64,000 nucleotides of DNA from an uncultured Clostridia bacterium. Lineage in GTDB: Bacteria; Bacillota; Clostridia; Lachnospirales; Anaerotignaceae. The notes beneath the pieces are model-generated. The model searched no databases and was not told the origin of the DNA. It saw only the letters and a list, made by a program, of their open reading frames with translations. The position numbers and the translations under genes are program-made. Of this stretch, positions 25,763-34,280 are shown piece by piece (within the stretch, counting starts at the first letter, position 1; every line of letters begins with the position of its first letter). Where the stretch lies: the NCBI GenBank assembly GCA_944377425.1, contig CALWEX010000054.1:1-64000 (forward strand). The letters run 5' to 3'.

Positions 25763-26317
25763 ATGAAAAAAATAATTAAAGTTAAAAAGCGTATTTTTAT
25801 TGTTGCGTCAGCCTGCATATTTGCTCTCTGTCTGCTTTCATTTACCCGTCCGGCAGCAATAAGCGTTTTCAGCTCTTTTTCACAAGGTGAACGAAAACTG
25901 CCTATTTACTGCGTAGATACTCCAGAAAAGAAAATATCAGTCAGCTTTGACGCTGCTTGGGGTGCTGACGATACCGATCAGCTGCTTCAAATACTTGCTG
26001 ATAACGACGTAAAAGCAACATTTTTTATGTGCGGCTATTGGGTAGATAAATATCCGGAAGAAGTTAAAAAAATAGCCGAAGCCGGTCATGATTTAGGCAA
26101 CCATTCAGCCACACATCCACACATGAATTCTCTTTCAAGCGAGCAGATAAAAACAGAGTTAGAACAGACCCACCAAAAAGTTCTTGACTTAACGGGAGAA
26201 AGCATGAATCTTTTCAGGCCTCCCTTTGGTGAGTATAACAACACAGTAATACAAACTGCCAATGACTGTGGTTATTATCCTATCCAGTGGGACGTTGAAA
26301 CAAATGCCACTAAGTAA
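25763..26317 (+). CDS. Polysaccharide deacetylase (PdaB/YlxY-like), 5' part of a split gene
   Basis: N-terminal 178 codons of a NodB-fold deacetylase plus six junk codons. Visible: membrane segment (11-28), motif 1 SFDAAWGADD (61-70), motif 2 HSATHP (114-119) and motif 3 RPPFGEY (152-158). The frame then reads QWDVETNATK and stops at 26317, so motif 4 (D-x-x-D-W) and motif 5 (L-x-H) are missing and the protein should be inactive. The missing C-terminus is encoded at 41815-42055. Fusing base 26298 to 41815 gives 258 codons in one frame, the normal family length. Relatives act on peptidoglycan and many are sporulation proteins. GGAGGTG precedes ATG 25763. The break is recombinational, not a frameshift. 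Confidence 0.93.
   Translation: MKKIIKVKKRIFIVASACIFALCLLSFTRPAAISVFSSFSQGERKLPIYCVDTPEKKISVSFDAAWGADDTDQLLQILADNDVKATFFMCGYWVDKYPEEVKKIAEAGHDLGNHSATHPHMNSLSSEQIKTELEQTHQKVLDLTGESMNLFRPPFGEYNNTVIQTANDCGYYPIQWDVETNATK
26284..26308 (+). other. Left attachment site (attL) of the split-gene element
   Basis: Host half CCAGT-GGGACGTT (26284-26296), crossover dinucleotide GA (26297-26298), then element half AACA-AATGCC (26299-26308). Each half finds its symmetric mate only at the right junction (41803-41827), as expected for a recombined serine-integrase site. Confidence 0.85.
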
Positions 26318-26461
26318 AATTACAGCATACATTTCAATAGGATAATTTTAGTTTTATCACAAAACTATATTTTATGTCAATATAAATTACACCAAAATAT
26401 TTCATTAAAAATATTTAATGATTTTATTGCCTTATCACGCCCTTTAAAGCATATATTTGTA

Positions 26462-26521
26462 TTGACACAGAAATAGTTTTATAGTAAAATCAATTCCCGT
26501 AATATAGTTTTATTGTAAATC
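26462..26521 (+). promoter_or_regulatory. marR promoter with two operator-like repeats
   Basis: TTGACA (26462-26467), 17 bases, TAAAAT (26485-26490). The pseudo-palindrome ATAGTTTTATAGTAAAAT overlaps the -10, and a second version (ATAGTTTTATTGTAAAT) begins about 32 bases later. This suggests autorepression by MarR. Confidence 0.65.
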
Positions 26522-26544
26522 ATTGTTTATGGAGACGATAAAAT

Positions 26545-26997
26545 ATGGAAAATACAAACGAAGATATACCTAAATTAATCAATGACTTACTGTCATTTAA
26601 TATGCGTTTGGGATGCATAATGCGAAACAAATTTAATGTAAATGGTAAGGGTCAGTTTGAAATATCTATGCGGCAGTTTCAAATTTTATTAGCTCTAAGG
26701 TTAAACAGTATAGATAGTATTTCAGACCTAGAGCAGCTGTTCAATATTAGCAAAAGCAGCCTTTCTTTAACCATCTCAAAAATGGAAAAGTCCGGCTTTA
26801 TACATAAAGAACAGCTTCCGGATGATAAAGATAAACGGACAGTGCATTTAAAAATTACATCAAAGGGTGAAGAAATAACAAAGAAGTTCGATGAAATAAT
26901 TTGCCAATCCTTCACAGATTTTTATAAGACATTAAATGAAAAGCAGAAAGAAAATTTAAAAATCGGAGTAAATAGTTTAATCAAAGTATTTGAATAG
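26545..26997 (+). CDS. MarR-family transcriptional regulator
   Basis: A 150-residue winged-helix regulator. The DNA-binding core is about residues 45-105, with LEQLFNISKSSLSLTISKME as recognition helix region and DDKDKRTVHLKIT as the wing. Long N- and C-terminal helices would form the dimer interface. It lies 13 bases upstream of the adaptor gene and heads the MarR-adaptor-RND operon, the usual arrangement for drug-responsive repression of an efflux pump. Paired operator-like repeats lie in its promoter. The inducer is unknown. Confidence 0.92.
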   Translation: MENTNEDIPKLINDLLSFNMRLGCIMRNKFNVNGKGQFEISMRQFQILLALRLNSIDSISDLEQLFNISKSSLSLTISKMEKSGFIHKEQLPDDKDKRTVHLKITSKGEEITKKFDEIICQSFTDFYKTLNEKQKENLKIGVNSLIKVFE

Positions 26998-27010
26998 GAG
27001 GATATTATTA

Positions 27011-28408
27011 ATGAAAAGAAGAATTATACCATCAGCTTTAATAGCTGCTCTTGTGGCCGCAACAATGCTCACTGCCTGTGGCAAAAGCGATGATACACAG
27101 GCAGCAAATTCAGCAGAAAATACAGCTGTTACTTATGTTGAGGTACTTAATACATCTTCAGACACAATTAAAAATGAGTATCTTTACAGCGGTACTGTAA
27201 AGCCAGTTAACGAGATTACAGTTTCCGGCACAATACAGGGAAAAGTAGCATCTGTAAATTTTGATGTAGGCGATTATGTAAACGCCGGAGATGTGCTTTA
27301 TACAATGGACACATCCGATATACTTAACTCCAAAAGAGTAGCCGAAGCATCTTTAGCCACAGCTGAGGCCAATATCCAGTCAGCTCAGACAAGCCTTGAC
27401 CTTGTAAACGGTGCATCAATGCAAAGCCAGATAGAAAGCGCCAAAGCAGCTTTGGATAAGGCAGAGGTAGCTTACAACACAGCCAAAACAAACTACGAAA
27501 ATAATAAAGTACTTTTTGAAAACGGTATTATAAGCCAAACAGAAATGGATAATATTTCTGATACATACACAAATGCTGAAATAGCATATAACCAAGCTAA
27601 AGAGTCTTATAACATTACAATGCAAATGCCTGATGAAAATCTGAGAAAGGCTCAAGACGCCCTTAATATAGCTCAGGCTTCAAAAGAAAGTGTTATTGCA
27701 CAAATCAATTCATATAATAAATCACTTTCAGACGCTGTTGTAAAAAGTCCAATATCAGGCTATGTTACAGCATGTAATGTTGACGCCGGAACAGTACTTG
27801 CTTCAAATGAGCCTTTTAAAATTTCTGATACATCAAAAGTTACTATTAATGTAAGCGTATCAGAAGAAATAATAAACTCCATAACAACCGGCCAAACAGT
27901 TTCTGTTACAATACCTGCTGTATCCAGCATAGCTAAAATAGGAACAATTAAAACTATAAATCCAGCAGCTAACGCAGGCGGAACATATGATGTTGAAATA
28001 GAAATAGACAACGCCGACGGAAAACTTAAAAGTGGTATGTTCGGCGAGGTAAGCTTTGTAAAAGACCAAAGTGAAAAAACCATTGTACTTCCTGTAGATT
28101 CCGTTATTACAAAAGGCGGTGAAAAATACGTATTTGTATTAAAAGATAATACAGCCGTTAAAACACCTGTTCAAACAGGCATAGAAAACGGAAACGAAGT
28201 AGAAATTACAAGCGGTCTTACAGAAAATATGTATGTAGTAATTAAAGGTCAAACATACCTTGAAGACGGAGACCATATAGAAGTAGCTCCAGAAACATAC
28301 GACGCCGAAAACAATGAGGTATTAATAAACGGCGAAGAAACATCACAAGACTCATCATCGTCATCAGCAGCCGTATCCTCCGCTGATTCCGACAAAAAGG
28401 AGGAATAA
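27011..28408 (+). CDS. RND efflux periplasmic-adaptor (HlyD/MFP) lipoprotein
   Basis: A 465-residue adaptor subunit linking an RND pump to its exit path. A lipoprotein signal peptide ends in LTAC (Cys23). A biotinyl-lipoyl half (VSGTIQGKVASVNFDVGDYVNAGDVLYTMD) is followed by a long alpha-hairpin (about 105-220), the second lipoyl half (VVKSPISGYVTACNVDAGTV), then beta-barrel and membrane-proximal domains. I list the long stretches only by type: the lipoyl halves are near 65-95 and 245-275. The C-terminal tail is Ser/Asp-rich. ATG 27011 has AGGAGG eight bases upstream, favoured over a start at 26990. The RND gene follows 3 bases later. Confidence 0.92.
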   Translation: MKRRIIPSALIAALVAATMLTACGKSDDTQAANSAENTAVTYVEVLNTSSDTIKNEYLYSGTVKPVNEITVSGTIQGKVASVNFDVGDYVNAGDVLYTMDTSDILNSKRVAEASLATAEANIQSAQTSLDLVNGASMQSQIESAKAALDKAEVAYNTAKTNYENNKVLFENGIISQTEMDNISDTYTNAEIAYNQAKESYNITMQMPDENLRKAQDALNIAQASKESVIAQINSYNKSLSDAVVKSPISGYVTACNVDAGTVLASNEPFKISDTSKVTINVSVSEEIINSITTGQTVSVTIPAVSSIAKIGTIKTINPAANAGGTYDVEIEIDNADGKLKSGMFGEVSFVKDQSEKTIVLPVDSVITKGGEKYVFVLKDNTAVKTPVQTGIENGNEVEITSGLTENMYVVIKGQTYLEDGDHIEVAPETYDAENNEVLINGEETSQDSSSSSAAVSSADSDKKEE

Positions 28409-28411
28409 TAA

Positions 28412-31400
28412 ATGCTAATTAAAACAGCTATAAAACGACCGGTAACTACTATTATGGCAATATTAATAGTAATACTCGCCGGCGTTATATCACTTACTAC
28501 TTTAAAACTTGACCTTATGCCATCCATAGACATACCTATGGCAATAGTAAGCACAACTTATGTAGGCGCAGGTCCAGAGGAAATAGAAAACCTTATTACA
28601 AAACCTATTGAAGAAGCTGTAGGTACTGTAAGTAATGTAGATACCATTTCTTCCACATCCTCATCAAACTCATCAATGGTAATGATACAGTTTGTTGATG
28701 GAACAAATATAGATACAGCTGCTTCAGACCTTAGGGAGAAAATAGACCTTATAAAAGGTACCCTGCCCGAGGATGCCAGTGAACCAATGGTTATGAAGCT
28801 GGACATAAATGAAATGTCATCAATAGTAGTAGGTGTAGGCTCTGATAAAATGGATATTGCAGACCTTACAGCATTTGTAGATGACAACATATCAAGCGAT
28901 ATTGAAAAAATAGATGGTGTAGCATCTGTAAGCTTAATAGGTGGCATTGATGATGTTATAAACATAACACTTGATTCAAACAAAATGAACGGTTATGGCA
29001 TAACAGCGTCACAAATAACAAATGCTCTTAAAGCCGAAAATATTAATATGCCTATAGGCCAGATAAATAATGGTTCAACAAAAATTACAGCTAAAACTGT
29101 AGGCGAGTTTAAATCTCTTGATGATATTAAGAATATACTTCTTACAACATCAGGCGGAAGTACTGTTCGCTTAAGTGATGTAGCTGATGTAGAGCTTACA
29201 ACAGAAGATGAAAACTCTTACGCTATAGTTAACGGCAGTAAAAGCGTTATTATGGCAATAAGTAAACAGTCTGATGCCAATATAGTTGATATTTCAGATA
29301 AAATAAATGCTGAAATAGCTAAAATAAATCAGCAGTATCCAGACTTAAGCATAAAAATGCTCTCAGATACATCGGAATATATCAGAACATCTGTAAATAA
29401 CGTGCTTACAACAGCTTTTCAGGCCGCAATACTTGCCGTTATAGTGCTTTTCATATTCCTTAGAAGTATAAGCACATCAGCAATTATAGCCGTTTCAATA
29501 CCTACATCAATAGTAGCAACATTCGCCTTAATGTATATGTGCGATATGACACTTAACATTATATCATTAGGCGGTATAACAATCGGTATAGGTATGTTGG
29601 TTGATAACTCGGTCGTTGTACTTGAAAATATATATAAATACCACTCCAAGGGTTATCCCGCAAAAGAAGCCGCCGAAATTGGTGCTTCAGAAGTTGGTCT
29701 TTCTGTTATGGCCTCTACCCTTACAACAGTAGCCGTATTCATTCCACTTATGTTCGTTTCCGGTACAATAGGCCAGATGTTTAAAGACCTTTCACTTACA
29801 GTATGCTTCTCATTAGGCGCATCCCTTGTGGTATCACTTTCATTTGTGCCTATGGCTTGCTCCAAACTTCTTGTACATGAAGAAAGAAGCGAAGAAAACC
29901 TTTCAAAAGGCGACCCAATAGGCAGACTTCTTGATAAATGGGGCGCTGCTCTTAACAAAATAGATACAACTTACAGAAAGTGTCTTCATTTTGTTTTAAG
30001 ACGCAAAAAGAGAACTCTTTTGGTAACAACATTAATATTTATATTGTCTATAGGCCTTATACCAATAGTAGGTTTTGACCTTATGCCTACAATGGATGAA
30101 GGCTCTGCTTCTATAAGCATTGAAATGCCTTCAGGTACTGTAATAGACGAAACAACAAATGTTGTTAACGAGGTTATGAACCGTATAAGCGACATACCAG
30201 AAACAGAAGAATATTATATAATGGCAGGCTCAAGCACAGCTTCTATGCTCAGCGGCTCAAGCCAGACAGATACAGCTACAATTACATTAAACTTTGTGGA
30301 TATAAAAGACCGTGACCGCTCTACAGACGAAATTGTTGAAGATATAAAAGAGCGTGTTAAAACAATACCAGGTGCAGATATTACTGTATCAGCATCAAGC
30401 AGTGCTATGGGTTCATATTCAGCTGCCAGCGATGTAGAAATACAGATAAATGGCGATGATATAGATAACCTTCGTCAAGCTGGTTATGAAATTGAAAAAA
30501 TATTTGAACAGCAGCCATGGGCAAAAGATGTAGTTAACTCATCCGAAACCAGTGTTCTTGAAGCAAATGTTGTAATAAACAGAGAAAAAGCTTCTCAGTA
30601 TGGTTTAACAACATCAGCTATAGCAAGTACCCTTTCTACAGCTGTAAACGGCAGTACTGCCACAACTTATAAACTAGACGGCGATGAAATAGACGTTATT
30701 ATAAAAGATAACGAAGACCGTGTAAGCTATTTGAACGACCTTCAGAAAGTTACAATACAGACATCAAGAGGTATAATACCTATAACAGATGTTGTGGATA
30801 TCTCAACTGATGAATCAGCAACAAGCATATCTCGTACAGATAACCATAAATACCTTACTATAGGCTTAAACCTTAATGGAATAGACTCTAATCAGGCTCA
30901 AAAGAACATAGTAAATCTCCTTAACCAGTATTCATTCCCAGATGGATGCAGTTATGAGTTTACAGGCGATATAGAAACAATGGTTGAAACATTCCAGAGT
31001 CTGCTTTTAGCCCTTGTAGTAGCCCTTGCTTTAGTTTACATGATAATGGCTTCTCAGTTTGAATCACTTATTCATCCGTTCCTTATTATGTTTGCCGTAC
31101 CTCTTGCTATAACAGGCGCTGTATTTGGTCTTTTCATAACAGGCGAATCTATTACATCTGTTACATTTATGGGCTTTATAATGCTTGTCGGCATGGTTGT
31201 TAATAACGGTATCGTGCTTATTGACTATACAAACCAGCTTAGAGCAAAAGGCATGGAGTGTATAGAAGCTCTTGAGGAAGCCGGCCCTAACCGTTTAAGA
31301 CCTATACTTATGACAACACTTACAACAGTTATAGGTATGGTTCCTATGGCACTTGCTATAGGCGAAGGTACCGAAATGCAGCGTCCTATGGCTGTAGCTA

Positions 31401-31555
31401 TTATATTCGGTCTTTCAATATCAACACTTGTAACACTTTTCTTCATACCTGTTTTATACTCTGCCGTTGAATCAATACGTTTAAAAAATGTTTCTAAGAA
31501 AACAAAAAATAAACTTTTCGGCTCAAAATTTAAAGACCATCAGGTAAGACAGTAA
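28412..31555 (+). CDS. RND-family efflux transporter (AcrB/SwrC-like)
   Basis: A 1047-residue proton-driven exporter of the HAE/AcrB type, full family length with 12 predicted membrane helices in two halves. Visible: TM1 at 10-30, the long extracytoplasmic loops after TM1 and TM7, the TM4 region GGITIGIGMLVDNSVVVLEN with the conserved Asp used in proton relay, and the TM10 equivalent FMGFIMLVGMVVNNGIVLID. Closest in style to Bacillus SwrC/YerP, which exports lipopeptides and drugs in a monoderm. It is co-transcribed with MarR and the adaptor. A TolC-family partner is encoded outside the element at 23643-24785. Confidence 0.95.
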   Translation: MLIKTAIKRPVTTIMAILIVILAGVISLTTLKLDLMPSIDIPMAIVSTTYVGAGPEEIENLITKPIEEAVGTVSNVDTISSTSSSNSSMVMIQFVDGTNIDTAASDLREKIDLIKGTLPEDASEPMVMKLDINEMSSIVVGVGSDKMDIADLTAFVDDNISSDIEKIDGVASVSLIGGIDDVINITLDSNKMNGYGITASQITNALKAENINMPIGQINNGSTKITAKTVGEFKSLDDIKNILLTTSGGSTVRLSDVADVELTTEDENSYAIVNGSKSVIMAISKQSDANIVDISDKINAEIAKINQQYPDLSIKMLSDTSEYIRTSVNNVLTTAFQAAILAVIVLFIFLRSISTSAIIAVSIPTSIVATFALMYMCDMTLNIISLGGITIGIGMLVDNSVVVLENIYKYHSKGYPAKEAAEIGASEVGLSVMASTLTTVAVFIPLMFVSGTIGQMFKDLSLTVCFSLGASLVVSLSFVPMACSKLLVHEERSEENLSKGDPIGRLLDKWGAALNKIDTTYRKCLHFVLRRKKRTLLVTTLIFILSIGLIPIVGFDLMPTMDEGSASISIEMPSGTVIDETTNVVNEVMNRISDIPETEEYYIMAGSSTASMLSGSSQTDTATITLNFVDIKDRDRSTDEIVEDIKERVKTIPGADITVSASSSAMGSYSAASDVEIQINGDDIDNLRQAGYEIEKIFEQQPWAKDVVNSSETSVLEANVVINREKASQYGLTTSAIASTLSTAVNGSTATTYKLDGDEIDVIIKDNEDRVSYLNDLQKVTIQTSRGIIPITDVVDISTDESATSISRTDNHKYLTIGLNLNGIDSNQAQKNIVNLLNQYSFPDGCSYEFTGDIETMVETFQSLLLALVVALALVYMIMASQFESLIHPFLIMFAVPLAITGAVFGLFITGESITSVTFMGFIMLVGMVVNNGIVLIDYTNQLRAKGMECIEALEEAGPNRLRPILMTTLTTVIGMVPMALAIGEGTEMQRPMAVAIIFGLSISTLVTLFFIPVLYSAVESIRLKNVSKKTKNKLFGSKFKDHQVRQ

Positions 31556-31562
31556 AATAACC

Positions 31563-31608
31563 AACAGTGCTTTATAAGAATAACTGCTTATAAGGCACTG
31601 TTTTTTAT
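31563..31608 (+). terminator. Intrinsic terminator after the RND gene
   Basis: AACAGTGC-T-TTATAAG pairs with CTTATAA-G-GCACTGTT (31563-31602), then a T-run. Confidence 0.92.
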
Positions 31609-31655
31609 GGTTTAAAACCAATTTTTAATATTTTATTTTATGTGTTAAATTTATG

Positions 31656-31683
31656 TTGTAATTTCCATTTTTTGCTGTATAAT
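31656..31683 (+). promoter_or_regulatory. Promoter of the TPP-riboswitch operon
   Basis: TTGTAA (31656-31661), 16 bases, TATAAT (31678-31683). The transcript would begin about 10 bases before the aptamer. Confidence 0.65.
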
Positions 31684-31699
31684 AAACTTGTAATTAAAT

Positions 31700-31785
31700 A
31701 TCTGCGGGGGAACTATATGTTGAGAAGGTTAAAACCTGACCCTTTGAACCTGTTGGTTAACACCAGCGTAGGGAAGCATACAAAA
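31700..31785 (+). promoter_or_regulatory. TPP riboswitch (THI element) aptamer
   Basis: The conserved THI-box core is present: TGAGA (from 31721), CCCTTTGAACCTG (from 31740) and CACCAGCGTAGGGAA (31761-31775). Binding of thiamine pyrophosphate is expected to stabilise the aptamer and turn off the downstream binding-protein and hydrolase genes. Confidence 0.95.
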
Positions 31786-31801
31786 TAAAAAAGATTTTTA
31801 T

Positions 31802-31830
31802 ATCCTTCCCTTAGTGGAAGGATTTTTTTG
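31802..31830 (+). terminator. Riboswitch-controlled terminator
   Basis: ATCCTTCC-CTTAGT-GGAAGGAT then seven T. The left arm CTTCCCT (31805-31811) is complementary to AGGGAAG in the aptamer's 3' strand (31770-31776), giving the alternative antiterminator pairing. A further 8-base complement joins 31700-31707 with 31832-31839. Confidence 0.9.
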
Positions 31831-31864
31831 TCCGCAGATTACACAAAAAGGAGGAGATTCAAAA

Positions 31865-32959
31865 ATGAAAAAACTTATCACCATGGCACTTACAGCAGTA
31901 TTATCTGTATCATGCCTTGCAGGCTGCTCATCAGGCAGCACATCATCAGCCACATCAGGAAGTACAGAACAAAGCTCAGCTTCCACATCAGGGAGTGAAA
32001 CAGCAGAAAATACCGATTTAGAGGACTTTGACTTAGTTCTTGACTGGTACCCTAACGCCGTACATGCCTTTATTTATGACGCTATAGAAAAAGGCTATTT
32101 TGCCGAAGAAGGCCTTAATGTAAATATTCTTTTCCCTTCCAACAGCAATGATGCCATATCTCTTACAGCAGCAGGCAAAGCAGACGCTGGTCTTTATTAT
32201 CAGGACGATATAATTATGGCTATAGCCAACGAAGATGTTCCGGTTAAAATTATAGGTTCTGTAGTTCAGGAACCACTTGACCTTATAGCTTCTTTAAGCG
32301 AAAAAAATATAACACGACCAAAAGACCTTGAAGGCAAAACACTTGGCTATACAGGTGTAGCTTTCAGCGAAGCAGTAATTAATGCCATGATGGAAAGCGA
32401 CGGTTCTTCAATAGATAAAGTAAACTTAATAAACGTAGGCTTTGACCTTATGAGCGCTATGACAACAGGCAATGTAGATGCCACATTTGGCTGCTTTATA
32501 AACCACGAGATACCTCAGCTTGAAAAAGAAGGTTTCCCTATGAGCTACTTTGTTCCTTCTGAATATGGTGTGCCAAACTACTACTCACTTGTTTTTGTTG
32601 CAAATAAAGACAGTGCTGAAAAAGAAAACGACAAATACTATAGATTTTTAAGAGCCTGCTCAAAAGGTTTTTACGATATGAAAACAGACCCTGAAGGAAC
32701 ACTTAACATTCTTCTTGCAAACCAGAACGAGGACAACTTCCCTCTTGACCCTGATGTAGAAACAGAGAGTATAAATATTCTTTTGCCTATGATGGAAAAA
32801 GAGTTCTCTCCTTTCCTTTCACAGGACCCTAACTGCTATCTTGAAAACATTAACTGGCTTTATGATAACGGACTTTTAAACGAAAAGATAGATGCATCAG
32901 AAGTTTTTATTGACTGTATTGACCAGGATTATTACATGGGAGAAGATGAAGTACAATGA
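31865..32959 (+). CDS. ThiY-like ABC substrate-binding lipoprotein (thiamine pyrimidine precursor)
   Basis: A 364-residue extracellular binding protein of the NMT1/THI5-like family. Lipobox CLAGC (Cys21), then a Ser/Thr linker, then the type-II binding fold with the family's DWYPNAVHAFIYDA start (near 60), LFPSNSND, and KPKDLEGKTLGYTG-like segment (TRPKDLEGKTLGYTG). ThiY relatives bind N-formyl-aminopyrimidine made by thiamine breakdown. ATG 31865 has GGAGGAG upstream. It lies behind a TPP riboswitch, which supports the call. No ThiX or ThiZ permease/ATPase genes follow, so the membrane partners must be elsewhere. Confidence 0.88.
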   Translation: MKKLITMALTAVLSVSCLAGCSSGSTSSATSGSTEQSSASTSGSETAENTDLEDFDLVLDWYPNAVHAFIYDAIEKGYFAEEGLNVNILFPSNSNDAISLTAAGKADAGLYYQDDIIMAIANEDVPVKIIGSVVQEPLDLIASLSEKNITRPKDLEGKTLGYTGVAFSEAVINAMMESDGSSIDKVNLINVGFDLMSAMTTGNVDATFGCFINHEIPQLEKEGFPMSYFVPSEYGVPNYYSLVFVANKDSAEKENDKYYRFLRACSKGFYDMKTDPEGTLNILLANQNEDNFPLDPDVETESINILLPMMEKEFSPFLSQDPNCYLENINWLYDNGLLNEKIDASEVFIDCIDQDYYMGEDEVQ

Positions 32960-34131
32960 AAGATTACGAAAAAATAGTTAAAGCTGCTACAGAAGGTGCC
33001 GAAAAATACTTTCCTTCCCAAATGGAATACTTAAAAAAATTCTCAGCTATAGACTGCGGTACAGGAAACGAAGAAGGCAACGAAAAAGTAGTAAATTTAT
33101 TAAAAGACCTGCTTATTTCAATGGGTGCTGATGTTGAAATACATCACGAAAAAGGCCTTGGCCGCCATATAACAGCAAAAATAACACCACAAAACCCAAA
33201 TGGCAAAATAATACTTAACGGACATATAGACACAGTTTTTGGTGAAGGTTTTACAGCTGCTCATCCTTTTCATATTGAAGGCGACTGGGCTTATGGCCTT
33301 GGCATAGCCGACTGCAAAAGCGGTGTTATGATTTCAATATTTGCTGTAAAAGCTATGCAGGACGCTGGACTGCTTCCAAACAAAGAAATTGAATTTATAT
33401 TCAACTGTGACGAGGAAATAGGAACAGCTTCCGGCAGCAAATTATATGCAAAAGAAGCACAAAACGCAGAATATGCCTTTGTTTTTGAAGGTGCCGAAAA
33501 AGAAGACGGCAAAGACGGCTTTGTAACTGCCCGTCGCGGAGTAATACTTGGAACTATAGATATTGAAGGAAAAGAAGCTCATGCCGGCTGTGCCTACCTT
33601 GAAGGCCGCAGTGCTATACTTGAAATGGCACATAAAATAATTGAGTTTTATAACTTTAACGATTACGAAAAAGGCATTTATTACAATGTAGCCCCTGTTT
33701 CAGGCGGAAGACCAAACGGTATTGTAGCCGGAAGCGCTCACTGTGAATTTTGCGTAGCCGGAATACCTTATAATTCGGATTTTGCCGCTGTAGAAGCAAA
33801 TCTTAAATCCCTTGAAAATAGCGTAACAGTTGAAGGCTGCAAAGTAAAAGTAAATTACCATACCCTTTTCCCTGCCATGGAAAAAGGCGAGCAGAACACA
33901 AAAGCATTTAACACACTTAAAAAGCCTGCCGAGCTTTTGGGCATGGAAATTAATGAGCTTTACGTTCCGGGCGCTACAGATGGAGCTTATTTCAGCTCCC
34001 TTGGAATACCTACTGTAGATGCTCTTTCAGCAGAGTTTAAAGACATTCATACAGTAAACGAATGTGTAAACATGCCATCAATTAAAGAACGTACAAAGTT
34101 CTTTGCCACAGTTTTAGGTTGTCTTGAGTAA
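32956..34131 (+). CDS. M20-family hydrolase, likely formyl-aminopyrimidine deformylase (YlmB-like)
   Basis: A 391-residue M20/ArgE-type zinc amidohydrolase. Metal-site motifs: NGHIDTVFGEG (His and Asp), LGIADCKSGV (bridging Asp), NCDEEIG (catalytic and zinc Glu), and the late His in FKDIHTVNECVN. A dimerisation lid is inserted at about 180-290. On its own it would be called a generic acetylornithine-deacetylase-like protein. Its four-base overlap with the ThiY-like gene and shared TPP riboswitch point to the YlmB role: removing the formyl group from the imported thiamine pyrimidine so it can be reused. That step is inferred from context. Confidence 0.85.
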   Translation: MKDYEKIVKAATEGAEKYFPSQMEYLKKFSAIDCGTGNEEGNEKVVNLLKDLLISMGADVEIHHEKGLGRHITAKITPQNPNGKIILNGHIDTVFGEGFTAAHPFHIEGDWAYGLGIADCKSGVMISIFAVKAMQDAGLLPNKEIEFIFNCDEEIGTASGSKLYAKEAQNAEYAFVFEGAEKEDGKDGFVTARRGVILGTIDIEGKEAHAGCAYLEGRSAILEMAHKIIEFYNFNDYEKGIYYNVAPVSGGRPNGIVAGSAHCEFCVAGIPYNSDFAAVEANLKSLENSVTVEGCKVKVNYHTLFPAMEKGEQNTKAFNTLKKPAELLGMEINELYVPGATDGAYFSSLGIPTVDALSAEFKDIHTVNECVNMPSIKERTKFFATVLGCLE

Positions 34132-34154
34132 AAATTAATATAAATAACACAAAT

Positions 34155-34195
34155 AAAAAGTACGAAAATCTTTAAGAAATTCGTACTTTTTTATT
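34155..34195 (+). terminator. Intrinsic terminator after the thiamine salvage genes
   Basis: AAAAAGTACGAA (34155-34166) pairs with TTCGTACTTTTT (34180-34191), then a T-rich tail. Confidence 0.88.
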
Positions 34196-34280
34196 TTATT
34201 TGCTATATTTTGATTTGACAATGCTTAAACATGGCTGTAAACTAAAACCTGCTTAAAAACTTTTTAAGGAGCTGATTAAA

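Noticed and set aside
25763-26317. Complete short deacetylase, or a simple frameshift pseudogene
   Set aside because: It lacks motifs 4 and 5, and the missing part occurs intact and in frame 15.5 kb away next to a recombinase.
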